Source of the DNA: CAUZFZ01 sp963579025
GTDB lineage: Bacteria > Planctomycetota > Planctomycetia > Planctomycetales > Planctomycetaceae
Assembly: GCA_963579025.1 (NCBI GenBank)
Contig: CAUZFZ010000012.1
Span: forward strand, 1 to 64,000
Length of the DNA: 64,000 bases
Direction of reading: 5' to 3'
The position numbers and the translations under genes were made by a program. Numbering within the stretch: position 1 is the first letter of the stretch; each line of letters starts with the position of its first letter. Below are positions 55,351 to 64,000 of the stretch, piece by piece. Under the pieces are notes generated by a model. That model did no database searches and was not told the origin of the DNA. It saw only the letters and a list, made by a program, of their open reading frames with translations.

Positions 55351-56775
55351 ATGGACCGACCACGAAATATCGGTGAACTCAAGCAGAGCGGATATCAAAC
55401 GATCGGCGTCAAAGCAGAAATGCGGCGGAACCTGATCCGTAAACTCAAGTCAGGCGTGCCACTGTTTCCCGGCATACTGGGTTACAACGAAACCGTTCTG
55501 CCTCAAATCCAGAACGCCATCCTGTCACGCCACGACATGCTGTTCCTGGGGCTGCGCGGGCAGGGCAAGACTCGCATGCTGCGGATGCTTGTTGAGTTTC
55601 TCGATGACGCCATTCCGGTCGTGGATGGCTCGGACATCAACGATGACCCGATGACTCCGCTGTCGAAGTACGCCCGGGACCGAGTCGCCAACGAGGGCGA
55701 CGACTGCCCGATTGAATGGATTGGTCGCGACCGTCGCTATCACGAGAAGCTGGCGACGCCCGACGTCACCATTGCCGACCTGATCGGCGAAGTCGATCTG
55801 ATTCGACACGCCGAGGGGCATCACCTGGCGAGTGAAGACGTCATGCACTTCGGCCTGATTCCGCGGAGTCATCGAGGTATCTTCTGCATGAATGAGCTGC
55901 CGGATCTGAGTCCGAAGATTCAGGTCGGTCTGTTCAATGTGCTGGAAGAGCGCGACGTCCAGATTCGCGGCTTCACAGTCCGGCTGCCGCTGGACCTGTG
56001 TCTGGTCTTCAGTGCGAATCCCGAGGACTACACGAATCGCGGACGAATCGTCACTCCGCTGAAAGACCGCATCGGCTCGGTGGTGCGCACGCATTATCCG
56101 TTGACTCGACAACTGGGCGTTGAGATCACTGACAGCAATGCCTGGTGCGATCGTAATTCGGACGTTCAGGTCTACGTGCCGTTTTTCGTCCGGGAAGTGA
56201 TCGAAGAAACGTCGAGACTGGCTCGCAACAGCCCGCACGTGAATCAGGCTTCGGGCGTCAGCGTGCGGATGTCGATCGCCAATCTGGAAAACGTTACCTC
56301 GAATGCCGAGCGTCGCGGTCTGCTGCTCGAAGAGCCACACACCGTTGCCCGCATCAGCGACCTGCACCACATCGCAGCCAGTTCACGCGGAAAGATGGAA
56401 CTCGCAATGAGCGAGGAGCCGGGTGAAGAGGATCGACTGCTGATGCGGCTGGTCGCTGAAGCCGTGCGAAATGTCTTCGACGAATGGTTCAAACCAAAGC
56501 AGTTCCGCAGTCTGGTCGAGTCATTTGAAGCGGGCGACCCCGTTCAGGTCGGCGACAGTGTTCCGTCGCTGCAGCTCGTGTCCCAATTCGATGCCGTTAA
56601 GGAATTTGCCAGCAGCCTGCCCAGCCTGGCGAATGGCATCGAGCCGGACCTGCCAGGTGAGGAATTCCGCGTGCCTCTGCTGGCGTCCGTGGCCGAGTTT
56701 ATTCTCGAGGCCCTCCACTGCCATAACCGGCTGAACAAGAAGTCCGCGGAAGGTGGCAGCAGCTATTCGATCTGA
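55351..56775 (+). CDS. MoxR/magnesium-chelatase-like AAA ATPase
   Basis: This 474-residue ATPase matches the magnesium chelatase subunit I/MoxR group. Walker A GLRGQGKT is at residues 67-74 and the Walker B segment RGIFCMNEL at about 175-183, followed by VFSANPEDYTNRGRIVTPLK, the usual sensor region, and an arginine-rich helix. Such ATPases usually act with VWA-domain partners in assembly or metal insertion, but no VWA gene lies in the window. No membrane segment is present. It converges with the FabH gene, only five bases between stops. Confidence 0.87.
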   Translation: MDRPRNIGELKQSGYQTIGVKAEMRRNLIRKLKSGVPLFPGILGYNETVLPQIQNAILSRHDMLFLGLRGQGKTRMLRMLVEFLDDAIPVVDGSDINDDPMTPLSKYARDRVANEGDDCPIEWIGRDRRYHEKLATPDVTIADLIGEVDLIRHAEGHHLASEDVMHFGLIPRSHRGIFCMNELPDLSPKIQVGLFNVLEERDVQIRGFTVRLPLDLCLVFSANPEDYTNRGRIVTPLKDRIGSVVRTHYPLTRQLGVEITDSNAWCDRNSDVQVYVPFFVREVIEETSRLARNSPHVNQASGVSVRMSIANLENVTSNAERRGLLLEEPHTVARISDLHHIAASSRGKMELAMSEEPGEEDRLLMRLVAEAVRNVFDEWFKPKQFRSLVESFEAGDPVQVGDSVPSLQLVSQFDAVKEFASSLPSLANGIEPDLPGEEFRVPLLASVAEFILEALHCHNRLNKKSAEGGSSYSI

Positions 56776-56780
56776 CGCGT

Positions 56781-57872
56781 CTACCAGCGAAAGAGCCCAG
56801 TGCCCCAGGTTAATCCCGCTCCAAACCCGCACATCAGAACGACGTCTCCGGGTTTGATGCGGTCATCCTGCAGGCCTTCGTCCAGGCAGATTGGAATTGA
56901 GGCCGCGGACGTGTTGCCATACTGATCGAGATTGACGGCAACCCGGTCCGCGGGAATGCCGAGCTTCTCCATCGCCGTGTTGACGATCCGCACATTGGCC
57001 TGGTGAAGAATGAACAGGCTGACGTCAGCAACAGTCAGGCCGGACTTCTCCAGCACAAGCTCGATCGACTCCTGTACGATTCGGACAGCCCATTTGAAAA
57101 CGTTTCGACCGTCCATCTTCAGGTAGTGATTACCGGCGGCGAGGTCTTCGGGGGTATTGCAGTGCAGCGTCCCGCCCGCCGTGCATTCGAGCAACGGACC
57201 GCCCTTGCCGTCCGAGCCCAGCTGATAGCACAACAGGCCCTGAGTTTGCTCACCTTTACCGACCAGAACGGCTCCGGCTCCGTCTCCGAACAGTGGAGCG
57301 ATCGTGCGGTCGGACTGGTCGACAATGCGGCTGTTCGTATCCGCGCCAATGATCAGCGCGAGCTTGCTGTTGCCTGTTGCGACGAACTGCGATCCCGTGG
57401 CCAGTGCGTACATGAAGCCGGAACAGGCGGCCTGAACGTCCAGCGCGGCGCAGTCCAGACCGAGTCGATCCTGGACAAGGCAGGCTGTCGACGGGCACAG
57501 GAAGTCGGGCGTAAAGGTACCGATGACCAGCAGGTCGATGTCGGCTGGGTCAGCGCCGGCCTGTTCGATCGCGCGTTCCGCGGCACGCAGGGCCATGTCG
57601 CTGGTCGCCTGCCCTTCGGGAGCGTGCCGGCGTTGCAGAATACCGGTACGCTGGCGAATCCACTCGGGGTCAAAGCCGCGTTCAGATTCCAACTGTTCGT
57701 TGGTAATGATCTGATCCGGAACATACGAGCCGCAGCCCAGAATCTGGACACCGGTCAGGGAGCAGGTTCGGTCGCTGACCAGCGTGCGCTCAGAAGGTCC
57801 GGTCGATTTCACGTCAGACTTGTCGTTGCTGGAAGTAGCGGAACTCTCAGCCGGGGGAATGGTTTGCACCAT
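56781..57872 (-). CDS. fabH: 3-oxoacyl-ACP synthase III (FabH-like)
   Basis: This 363-residue protein carries the FabH catalytic triad: C150 in QAACSGFMY, H290 in FILHQAN and N320 in YGNTSAAS. FabH joins an acyl-CoA with malonyl-ACP to start fatty acid synthesis. An N-terminal extension of about 38 residues, rich in Ser and acidic residues, precedes the usual FabH start (LTGVQILGCGSYVP). No internal methionine would allow a shorter ATG start. It is not in a fab operon here. An alternative is a ketosynthase III-like enzyme of another pathway. Confidence 0.9.
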   Translation of the reverse strand: MVQTIPPAESSATSSNDKSDVKSTGPSERTLVSDRTCSLTGVQILGCGSYVPDQIITNEQLESERGFDPEWIRQRTGILQRRHAPEGQATSDMALRAAERAIEQAGADPADIDLLVIGTFTPDFLCPSTACLVQDRLGLDCAALDVQAACSGFMYALATGSQFVATGNSKLALIIGADTNSRIVDQSDRTIAPLFGDGAGAVLVGKGEQTQGLLCYQLGSDGKGGPLLECTAGGTLHCNTPEDLAAGNHYLKMDGRNVFKWAVRIVQESIELVLEKSGLTVADVSLFILHQANVRIVNTAMEKLGIPADRVAVNLDQYGNTSAASIPICLDEGLQDDRIKPGDVVLMCGFGAGLTWGTGLFRW

Positions 57873-57973
57873 TGAGTTCTGGCTCCAGAATGAACTGGCT
57901 CAACCGGGAACCAGACATGCTTGCGATCAGGCGGCAGTCGCACAACCGGGACACTCCGGGTGTCGAGGGGCGG

Positions 57974-57985
57974 GGAGTATACTCC
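57974..57985. promoter_or_regulatory. Palindromic box GGAGTATACTCC
   Basis: GGAGTATACTCC is a perfect 12-bp palindrome in the gap between the divergent FabH and Mpo1-like genes. It contains TATACT, as do the boxes before the WD40 kinases, and could be a -10 or an operator. Confidence 0.35.
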
Positions 57986-58086
57986 TGCCTATTCCGTAAG
58001 ACCAGACACGTCAGCAGCGGTCGTCACCATTCAGATCGTGAGATGTCGGGGCTCTCGGCTCGCGGCACTGTCAGGAGTCAGACGCA

Positions 58087-58377
58087 ATGATCGGCAGCTT
58101 TGTCAGAAACTACATCGACCGGCATCGGAACCGTACGAATCAGATTCTGCACGTCATCGGTGTCCCCGTGACTTTCGTCGTGTCAGTTGTGTTTCTTGTT
58201 CAACAGAACTGGTCAGTTGCAGCCGGATGCTTCGTCGTCGGGTACGTTCTGCAGTTCATTGGACACGCAATCGAGGGCAACGACGCTGGCGAAGCCATCC
58301 TGGTCAAAAGGCTACTCGGCCGGCCGTATCGCGAGTTTGGCCCTCAACCTGACGAAGTGTCAAAGTCTTCCGATTAG
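58087..58377 (+). CDS. Mpo1-like (DUF962) membrane protein
   Basis: This 96-residue protein matches the Mpo1/DUF962 family; the yeast member Mpo1 is a dioxygenase acting on 2-hydroxy fatty acids. Two membrane segments are predicted (about residues 22-37 and 43-58), with histidines in NQILHVIGVP and FIGHAIEGN. The start of the chain (FVRNYIDRHRNRTNQILHVI) is typical. The family is usually about 100-190 residues, so this is near the small end. It may relate to lipid metabolism beside FabH, but this is inference. Confidence 0.8.
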   Translation: MIGSFVRNYIDRHRNRTNQILHVIGVPVTFVVSVVFLVQQNWSVAAGCFVVGYVLQFIGHAIEGNDAGEAILVKRLLGRPYREFGPQPDEVSKSSD

Positions 58378-58453
58378 CTGGTCGATATCACCTGTAGCGG
58401 TCTTAACGCGCACGTAATCCGCGCTGCGCTGACCGTCACAGGGGCGACGCACG

Positions 58454-60799
58454 ATGTCTGTGTCCAAATTTGTCTTCTTGTCGTTGTTTTGCATAATTTC
58501 TATCTCCGGCTGCGCGCAGGTGGACGAGACCCAGTACATCGTCAAGCCAGACATGACTCAAAACGAAGTTGATCAGACTTGGTATCGCGACCGCGCCACG
58601 CAGATTGACTGGCCGAATGTCGGTTCCGAGCTGCCCGAGGAAGTCAGTCTCTCCGGCCAGCCCCGCACGCTTCTGCACCCACAAAAGGACCAGATCCGTG
58701 ACATGCCGCTCGGCGAGTGCCTGAGGCTGGGTCTTGAGAACAGCACGATCATTCGCAGCAAAGGGGCGTTTCTGTCTGCCGGGAACTCGATTCTCTCCAA
58801 CCCCAATGGATCCCCGAGCTTCTACGACCCGGCGATCCAGGAAACCGGCGTTCTTTTTGGCAGCAGGGGTGTCGAGGCCGCGCTGTCTGAATTCGACGCT
58901 CAGTTTGCGACAACAACCGTGTGGGGTCGCAATGAGTTGATTCGCAACAATGCTTCCATCGACGGAATCTCTGGAAACTCAACGAGCGAAACGGCCAGTC
59001 TGGAGTCGAGCCTGTCCAAGACTTTCGGGTTCGGCGGACAGATCGAACTGCAACACAACGTGAACTACACGGGACGAAATTTACCGCTCCCGGCCTTCGC
59101 GTCGGTCTATTCCGGCAATGTGTCAGCGGAATACCGTCATCCACTGCTGGCGGGTGCCGGCGCCGAATTCACTCGCATCGCCGGTCCAATTGCCAATGCT
59201 TTCGGAGGCCTGTCGGGCGTCACGCAGGGGGTTGTGATCGCACGCATCAATCAGGACATCGCGCTGTCCGATCTTGAGCAGAACGTGACGGGTCTCGTGC
59301 GCGACATCGAATACGCCTACTGGGAGCTGTACCTGCAATACCGCACGTACGACACCATCGTGGCGGCCCGTAACAGCGCTCAAAAAACCTGGGACGTGGC
59401 CAAGAAAAAACTCGACGTTGGCGGGATCGCGGGCTTCAGTAAGGAAGACGAAGCTCAGGCGCGAGACCAGTATTTCCTTGCTCAGGCGCGGTCACAGGAG
59501 GCACTTTCGCAACTCTACAAGAGCGAAGCGGCGATGCGCCGTTTGATTGCGCTTCCCGTGAACGATGGTGCGATCATCCGTCCGTCCGACGAACCTGTGA
59601 CGTCGAAGATCGAGCTCGACTGGCCCAGCAGTGTGGCGTCCGGGTTGACCAATCGCGTCGAATTGCGACGGCACAAATGGAACATCAAGAGTCTCGAACT
59701 TCAGCGCAAGGCGGCTCAAAGTCTTGTCCGACCGAGGCTCGACTTCATCGGCAGCTACAGCGTCAATGGATTCGGCGACCGTCTGCTCGACTACGACGAC
59801 GGGGTATCCGGTGTTAGCCCAAGCAACATGTATGGAAACCTTGTCGACGGGGATCAAACGGGCTGGAGTTCCGGTTTTGTTCTTCAAATGCCGCTGGGAC
59901 TGCGATCCGCGCGAGCTCAGGTGCAGAACATCGAGTTGCGACTGAGTAAGGCGCGCGACGTCCTCGCTGCTCAGGAACAGGAAATCGCTCACGAGATCGG
60001 TTTTGCATTTCAGGAACTGGCTGAGAAGTACGTGACGACTCAAACGTACCTGAACCGTCGCCTGGCGGCGGAACAACGAGCCGATCTGATGTGGAAGAAC
60101 TTCAAGGGCGGGACGTACACGTTGGACCTGTTCCTGCGGGCTCAGGCAAGTCTCGCGGAAGCTGAAGTGGCGTACTATCAGGCTCTGGTTGAATACAACC
60201 TGGCCGCGGCCGACTTGCAGTACCGACAGGGCACGCTACTGCGATACAGCAATGTCTACATGGCCGAGGGCGAGTGGGATGCCGATGCCTGGAATGACGC
60301 TCACCGCCGCGCCTCCGCACGGACCCATGGATTCGACGCATCGCCCTACCTGCACACCGAACCGGAAGAATTCGTCCTGCCCCAACTGGCCATACCTTCC
60401 TCCGAGTCAGATGACACCAATGAGGAGCCAGGCGTCGTGAATCCGGAACAACCCGCGGCTGACCTCGAGAACGCACTTCCATCGACACTGCCCGAGCCGC
60501 TGAAGCCGGCTCCAGACTCTAAGCCAGCCCCGCGCAAACCCGCTCCGCTGCCCAGACTTCCGGCACAGCCGGTGAATCCCGTTAACGAAGCGCCCAGGAC
60601 GCATGACCTGCATGGACTGTTTGATGCCAGTCCGAGCGTCGAAGTGAAAACCCGGCGCCAAGTCAGCCGACACGCGGAGAAGACCCGTTCCAGCGCGTTG
60701 CCAGTGTTACGTGCCGAAGTGCCGGCGGGGGATGACGAGGGTTTTGTGCCACCACTCAAGGCGTCCGCAGGAAGCCGCACGCGCGTGCGCCGGAAGTGA
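58454..60799 (+). CDS. TolC-family outer-membrane lipoprotein with proline-rich C-terminal tail
   Basis: This 781-residue protein has a lipoprotein signal (LFCIISISGC) and two TolC-type outer-membrane efflux protein repeats with long alpha-helical stretches (for example VKRDIEYAYWELYLQYRTYD-like residues at about 282-300 and AHEIGFAFQELAEKYVTTQTY). TolC proteins form a trimeric channel for efflux or type I secretion. The last 140 residues are rich in Pro, Ala and Glu and look disordered, which is unusual. No inner-membrane partner (RND or ABC) lies next to it. The cloverleaf repeat at 60823-60966 follows its stop. Confidence 0.88.
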   Translation: MSVSKFVFLSLFCIISISGCAQVDETQYIVKPDMTQNEVDQTWYRDRATQIDWPNVGSELPEEVSLSGQPRTLLHPQKDQIRDMPLGECLRLGLENSTIIRSKGAFLSAGNSILSNPNGSPSFYDPAIQETGVLFGSRGVEAALSEFDAQFATTTVWGRNELIRNNASIDGISGNSTSETASLESSLSKTFGFGGQIELQHNVNYTGRNLPLPAFASVYSGNVSAEYRHPLLAGAGAEFTRIAGPIANAFGGLSGVTQGVVIARINQDIALSDLEQNVTGLVRDIEYAYWELYLQYRTYDTIVAARNSAQKTWDVAKKKLDVGGIAGFSKEDEAQARDQYFLAQARSQEALSQLYKSEAAMRRLIALPVNDGAIIRPSDEPVTSKIELDWPSSVASGLTNRVELRRHKWNIKSLELQRKAAQSLVRPRLDFIGSYSVNGFGDRLLDYDDGVSGVSPSNMYGNLVDGDQTGWSSGFVLQMPLGLRSARAQVQNIELRLSKARDVLAAQEQEIAHEIGFAFQELAEKYVTTQTYLNRRLAAEQRADLMWKNFKGGTYTLDLFLRAQASLAEAEVAYYQALVEYNLAAADLQYRQGTLLRYSNVYMAEGEWDADAWNDAHRRASARTHGFDASPYLHTEPEEFVLPQLAIPSSESDDTNEEPGVVNPEQPAADLENALPSTLPEPLKPAPDSKPAPRKPAPLPRLPAQPVNPVNEAPRTHDLHGLFDASPSVEVKTRRQVSRHAEKTRSSALPVLRAEVPAGDDEGFVPPLKASAGSRTRVRRK

Positions 60800-60822
60800 T
60801 CTGACATCTGTCTGCTGAGTAA

Positions 60823-60966
60823 GGCGTGCGGCAGTTGAGAATTTACCAACGCCCCCGACTTTACGTCGGGGGTTCTCGCGTCTTTGCACTACCGATTGGG
60901 TAGTGCAGAAACGCGAGGACCCCTGAGATAAACTCAGGGGCGGTAAATTCTCATCTACCGCACGCC
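60823..60966. repeat. Cloverleaf-shaped palindromic element
   Basis: Outer arms 60823-60847 and 60942-60966 pair in 23 of 25 positions. Inside are three hairpins: CCCCCGAC/GTCGGGGG (60852-60872), a 19-bp imperfect stem (60875-60893 with 60899-60917, loop GATTG) and CCCCTGAG/CTCAGGGG (60920-60940). The whole forms a four-way junction of three hairpins closed by an outer stem. It lies between the convergent TolC-family and esterase genes and could terminate both. No transposase is present. Confidence 0.85.
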
Positions 60967-61007
60967 TAAGCAAACTCAGAAGTCGGTCCCTAACCAGCAC
61001 TCAGGGC

Positions 61008-63113
61008 CTACTGTTCCTCCACTCGCAGGCCGGCAGCGTCCCGCGGGTCAATGACTTGGAGTCGTGTCTCCGGCATCAAAGCCTCCAGGTCGGGCAGGTC
61101 GTAGTTTCGTAACGCCCCGTGAACCGTGTTTGCCAACTGACGCTTTGTCAGCGCCGTGTGGATCACGCTGCTCCAGTTGACCAGACCACTCTTCAGCTCG
61201 ACATTCCGGAACAATGTCGGTTCGACGACCGCTGCGTGCAGAGCCGGCACGGTCAGTTCGCCGACCGCTTTCAGATCAACTGGCTCGTCCAGCTGCAGAT
61301 GACGCTGCAGCCAGCGGGCGGCAATGAGAATCTCTTCCGCGCGCATCCCGACAAATGATTCGCCCAGCATGTACGCGACAAAAAACTCCGCGGTGTTCGG
61401 ACCAAGGACACCGGACAAGGATCCGAACCGCCACGGCCGCATGGCTGTTTCACCGATACCGGAGACGTCGATCGCCAGCACTGTCGCCCCGTCCTGCATC
61501 AGCTTGCGTAAGTCCCCATCAGCACCGGCTGCGACATGTTTCCCGTCACCGTGCAGATAGATCACGACCCTCTTCGAGTTCTCGCTCGGTCTGAAGAGAA
61601 GCGCCGGCAGCGTCAGGTCATTCACGACCAGAATCAATCGCTCGATCTGACCGCCATCCGTGACGACCGGAGCCAGCCGAATCACTTGCGGCTCGTCGAG
61701 TTCATCGACCGGACGAATCCCCGCCGTCTGTCGCACGAGTTCCCTTCGGGCCTCGTCACTCAGCGAATCCCATTGCGACGTGCGTTTCGGCAGCAGCCAT
61801 TGTTCCTCCTCCTTGTAGAGGTCAAACAATGACTTTGCGCCATGCAGCAGCACCTGTCCTTTTGCTGTGCAGCGGAGATTCGCTTCCGGTTCGGTTGCAA
61901 CGTCCTCGGGCTCGACTACTGCATCGTCTTTGCCCAGCAGCCAGCGACGCATCCATCGCGTCATCGCCACTCGTAGTTTCGAATTGTATCCGTGCTTCGC
62001 GTCCGCTTCGGCCAGATCGACGCGTTCCGAAAAGCCGAGCCGCGAGTACACACGTTTGATCTGCCGAAACGCGATCCAACTCCCCTCGATCGGCACAAAG
62101 TCCTGGGTCGCCGCAAGAATCAATGTCGGTTTCGGTGCTCGCAGGATCGCATAGTCGGGGTGATCCAGACCGTACCTGATCTGAGCGAAGATGTTCTGCT
62201 CGGCATCTCCGGGACCGGGCCGGTCATTCTTGATGCGCGTCGTGGTGACGAAGTTGCCCGGTGCGGCCGCAACGATGCGCGAGTCAATCGCCATCAGATA
62301 GCTCGTCAGCAGACCGCCGCCCGAGTTGCCCGTGCAACCGATGCGATTCGGAATGATGTCGTCCCGGCTTTGCAGGTAGTCGATGCTCCGTCTGCCGTCG
62401 TGAATGCGGTACGTTGCCAGGCCGCGACCGAGCAGGATGGGTGCGATTCCCGTCACGTTGTGGTCGCCGGTCGGCCCGAATTCTCCCTCGCTGGTCGGAT
62501 GCCCGGACTCGTCGTGCTTGAGCACCTGTTTGCGTTCGCCCTGGCCGACCGGGTCATAAATCAACGCGGCGATGCCATTCCGCGCCAGTAGAATGCAGGC
62601 CTTCTGATAGACCCCGGCAGCCTTTCCGCTGGGAGTGTGGCCGCAGGGAAACAGCACGGCCGGATACGGAGCCGCCGTTTTCGGCAGGTAGAGATTCGCG
62701 GTCACGGGAAAGCCGGGCTGGCTCTCGTAGATGACGTTCTCGACCCGGTAGCCATCGCGTTCGAACTGACTCACTGTGCGGGCCATCAGCGGCGAGCGGC
62801 GAGGGAAACCACCGAGTATCTCGACAAAACGACCGCGCATGTCCCGCTGCCAGGCAAGCACCTGCTCGGGTGTCTTCAACGATTCATAGACTTCCAGCCG
62901 CCGATCCAGGGCCGCATGAGCCCGACGACGAAAATGGTCGCGAAGCATGTCATGCACTTCCGGACGACTGCGATCCAGCAGTGTCCAGGCGTCCTCGGCC
63001 CGAACAGCGCCGAACTGCAGCGCGACGTACAGGCAGCAGCATGTCGCGCAAAGCGACGCACGTAACGCAATTCCTGAGCAGATCGATCTCATATTGGGAT
63101 TCCTGACGTGCAT
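61008..63113 (-). CDS. Exported two-domain esterase (acetylxylan esterase-like)
   Basis: This 701-residue protein has a signal peptide (CSGIALRASLCATCCCLYVA). The first alpha/beta-hydrolase domain is acetylxylan esterase/dienelactone hydrolase-like: LFPCGHTPSG, a YDPVGQGERKQ segment and the nucleophile motif CTGNSGGGLLTSYL. The second (about residues 470-690) repeats an alpha/beta-like pattern (VVIYLHGDGKHVA, VLAIDVSGIGETAM) but without an obvious nucleophile elbow. The start may be ATG 63113 or ATG 63092. Exported esterases of this type are common in planctomycetes that degrade polysaccharides. Confidence 0.85.
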   Translation of the reverse strand: MHVRNPNMRSICSGIALRASLCATCCCLYVALQFGAVRAEDAWTLLDRSRPEVHDMLRDHFRRRAHAALDRRLEVYESLKTPEQVLAWQRDMRGRFVEILGGFPRRSPLMARTVSQFERDGYRVENVIYESQPGFPVTANLYLPKTAAPYPAVLFPCGHTPSGKAAGVYQKACILLARNGIAALIYDPVGQGERKQVLKHDESGHPTSEGEFGPTGDHNVTGIAPILLGRGLATYRIHDGRRSIDYLQSRDDIIPNRIGCTGNSGGGLLTSYLMAIDSRIVAAAPGNFVTTTRIKNDRPGPGDAEQNIFAQIRYGLDHPDYAILRAPKPTLILAATQDFVPIEGSWIAFRQIKRVYSRLGFSERVDLAEADAKHGYNSKLRVAMTRWMRRWLLGKDDAVVEPEDVATEPEANLRCTAKGQVLLHGAKSLFDLYKEEEQWLLPKRTSQWDSLSDEARRELVRQTAGIRPVDELDEPQVIRLAPVVTDGGQIERLILVVNDLTLPALLFRPSENSKRVVIYLHGDGKHVAAGADGDLRKLMQDGATVLAIDVSGIGETAMRPWRFGSLSGVLGPNTAEFFVAYMLGESFVGMRAEEILIAARWLQRHLQLDEPVDLKAVGELTVPALHAAVVEPTLFRNVELKSGLVNWSSVIHTALTKRQLANTVHGALRNYDLPDLEALMPETRLQVIDPRDAAGLRVEEQ

Positions 63114-63210
63114 ACACAGTCGGACGGCTCATGGGCAGCGGAAGTGGACTGTGATAAAAACCGCGCGAGTCCTCAAACCAGCCGGTTTCATCAGGCACAC
63201 GAGACAGCAC

Positions 63211-64000
63211 ATGACATTCACACGCACCGAGATTCTTCGTCGCTTGAAGCAGCGTATTGATGACGGCATTCCGATCGTCGGCGGCGGCGCGGGGACGGGG
63301 ATCAGTGCCAAATTCGAGGAAGCTGGCGGGATCGATCTGATCATCATTTACAACTCAGGCCGCTTTCGCATGGCGGGCCGAGGTTCACTGTCGGGCCTCA
63401 TGCCCTACGGCGACGCGAACGCCATCGTGATGGACATGGCCAGCGAAGTACTCACGGTCGTCGAAGACACGCCGGTACTGGCGGGAGTCTGCGGCACGGA
63501 TCCGTTTCGCCAGATGCCCTGGTTCCTGAAGCAGGTGCACGACATCGGATTCGCGGGGATCCAGAATTTTCCGACGGTGGGTCTGATCGACGGCGTGTTG
63601 CGAGCGAATCTCGAAGAGACTGGCATGGGCTACGACAAGGAAGTCGAGCTTGTTCGGCTTGCGCGGGAAATGGACTTCTTCACAACGCCGTACTGCTTCA
63701 ACACCGCCGAAGCCGAACAAATGGCCGACGCCGGAGCAGACGTTGTAGTGGCTCACATGGGCTTGACCACGAAGGGTTCAATCGGAGCTGGCACGGCAAA
63801 ATCACTCGACGAAAGCGTCCGCCTGGTGCAGGACATCACAGACGCCGCTCGCAGTGTCCGAGACGACGTAATCGTCCTGTGCCACGGAGGCCCGATCGCA
63901 ATGCCCGAAGACGCCGAGTACGTGCTGCATCGAACAAATTACGTCCACGGTTTCTACGGAGCGTCGTCGATGGAACGTCTGCCTGTGGAAACAGCGTTGA
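63211..64000 (+). CDS. Phosphoenolpyruvate hydrolase-family protein, cut at window end
   Basis: From ATG 63211 the frame stays open to the window end, giving 263 codons. The sequence (GIPIVGGGAGTGISAKFEEA, GGIDLIIIYNSGRFRMAG, LAGVCGTDPFRQMPW, FAGIQNFPTVGLIDG) is a TIM-barrel protein of the phosphoenolpyruvate hydrolase/TIM-barrel signal protein family, usually about 280 residues. So only some 15 residues should be missing. The C-terminal part has VLCHGGPIAMPEDAEYVL. It is divergent from the esterase gene. Its natural reaction is not firmly established. Confidence 0.88.
   Translation, partial: MTFTRTEILRRLKQRIDDGIPIVGGGAGTGISAKFEEAGGIDLIIIYNSGRFRMAGRGSLSGLMPYGDANAIVMDMASEVLTVVEDTPVLAGVCGTDPFRQMPWFLKQVHDIGFAGIQNFPTVGLIDGVLRANLEETGMGYDKEVELVRLAREMDFFTTPYCFNTAEAEQMADAGADVVVAHMGLTTKGSIGAGTAKSLDESVRLVQDITDAARSVRDDVIVLCHGGPIAMPEDAEYVLHRTNYVHGFYGASSMERLPVETAL

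Overview
The window looks like chromosomal DNA of a planctomycete (Planctomycetota, probably Planctomycetales). The GC content is fairly high and genes are spaced, with few long operons. Typical planctomycete families are present: a Tat-exported DUF1501 protein, PQQ-propeller proteins (one fused to a methyltransferase and a malectin-like domain), multidomain Ser/Thr kinases beside an ECF sigma factor, a DUF885 peptidase-like protein, a sulfatase remnant and an HPD-less J-like protein. No rRNA, tRNA, CRISPR array, transposase or phage gene was seen, and species is not assigned.

Layout. 0.1-7.4 kb: DUF885 protein, DsbD-type thiol:disulfide reductase, a VapBC-like toxin-antitoxin pair, RNase D and an alpha/beta hydrolase. 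7.4-7.65 kb: a long intergenic palindrome. 7.8-15 kb: a lone TadB/GspF-like membrane protein, two more alpha/beta hydrolases, an amidohydrolase, a Uma2 nuclease-like protein, a stand-alone GlmU-type nucleotidyltransferase and a DUF1501 protein. 15.2-29.2 kb is a signalling island: a lidless Hsp70, a J-like/MshEN membrane protein, a cyclic-nucleotide-binding-domain kinase, a membrane Ser/Thr kinase with an ECF sigma factor upstream, and two tandem paralogous kinases with LRR and WD40 repeats. The tandem kinases arose by a duplication that also copied the promoter region and the first codons of the sigma gene.

29.2-37.8 kb: PQQ-propeller protein, MutS, TPR lipoprotein, a winged-helix/AAA ATPase and a tandem PilZ protein. 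38-45 kb: transport and catabolism (APC permease, YtcJ-like amidohydrolase, Nramp-like transporter overlapping an enolase-superfamily enzyme), then rhomboid protease and SDR. 46-49.2 kb: sulfatase fragment, polyprenyl-phosphate sugar transferase, MetW-like methyltransferase and formyltransferase, possibly a small surface-glycan set. 49-55 kb: PQQ-methyltransferase-malectin giant, glycine-zipper lipoprotein, EEP-family lipoprotein. 55.3-64 kb: MoxR-like ATPase, FabH, Mpo1-like membrane protein, TolC-family protein, a two-domain esterase and a phosphoenolpyruvate-hydrolase-family protein cut by the window end.

The strongest non-coding signal is a set of intergenic palindromic elements of several unrelated families. 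One at 60.8 kb folds on paper into a four-way cloverleaf. Another, starting GTAGTAACC, occurs three times with paired compensatory changes in its stems. The most interesting gene-level signals are the Hsp70/J-like/MshEN/kinase neighbourhood and the kinase duplication that carries a truncated sigma-factor start.
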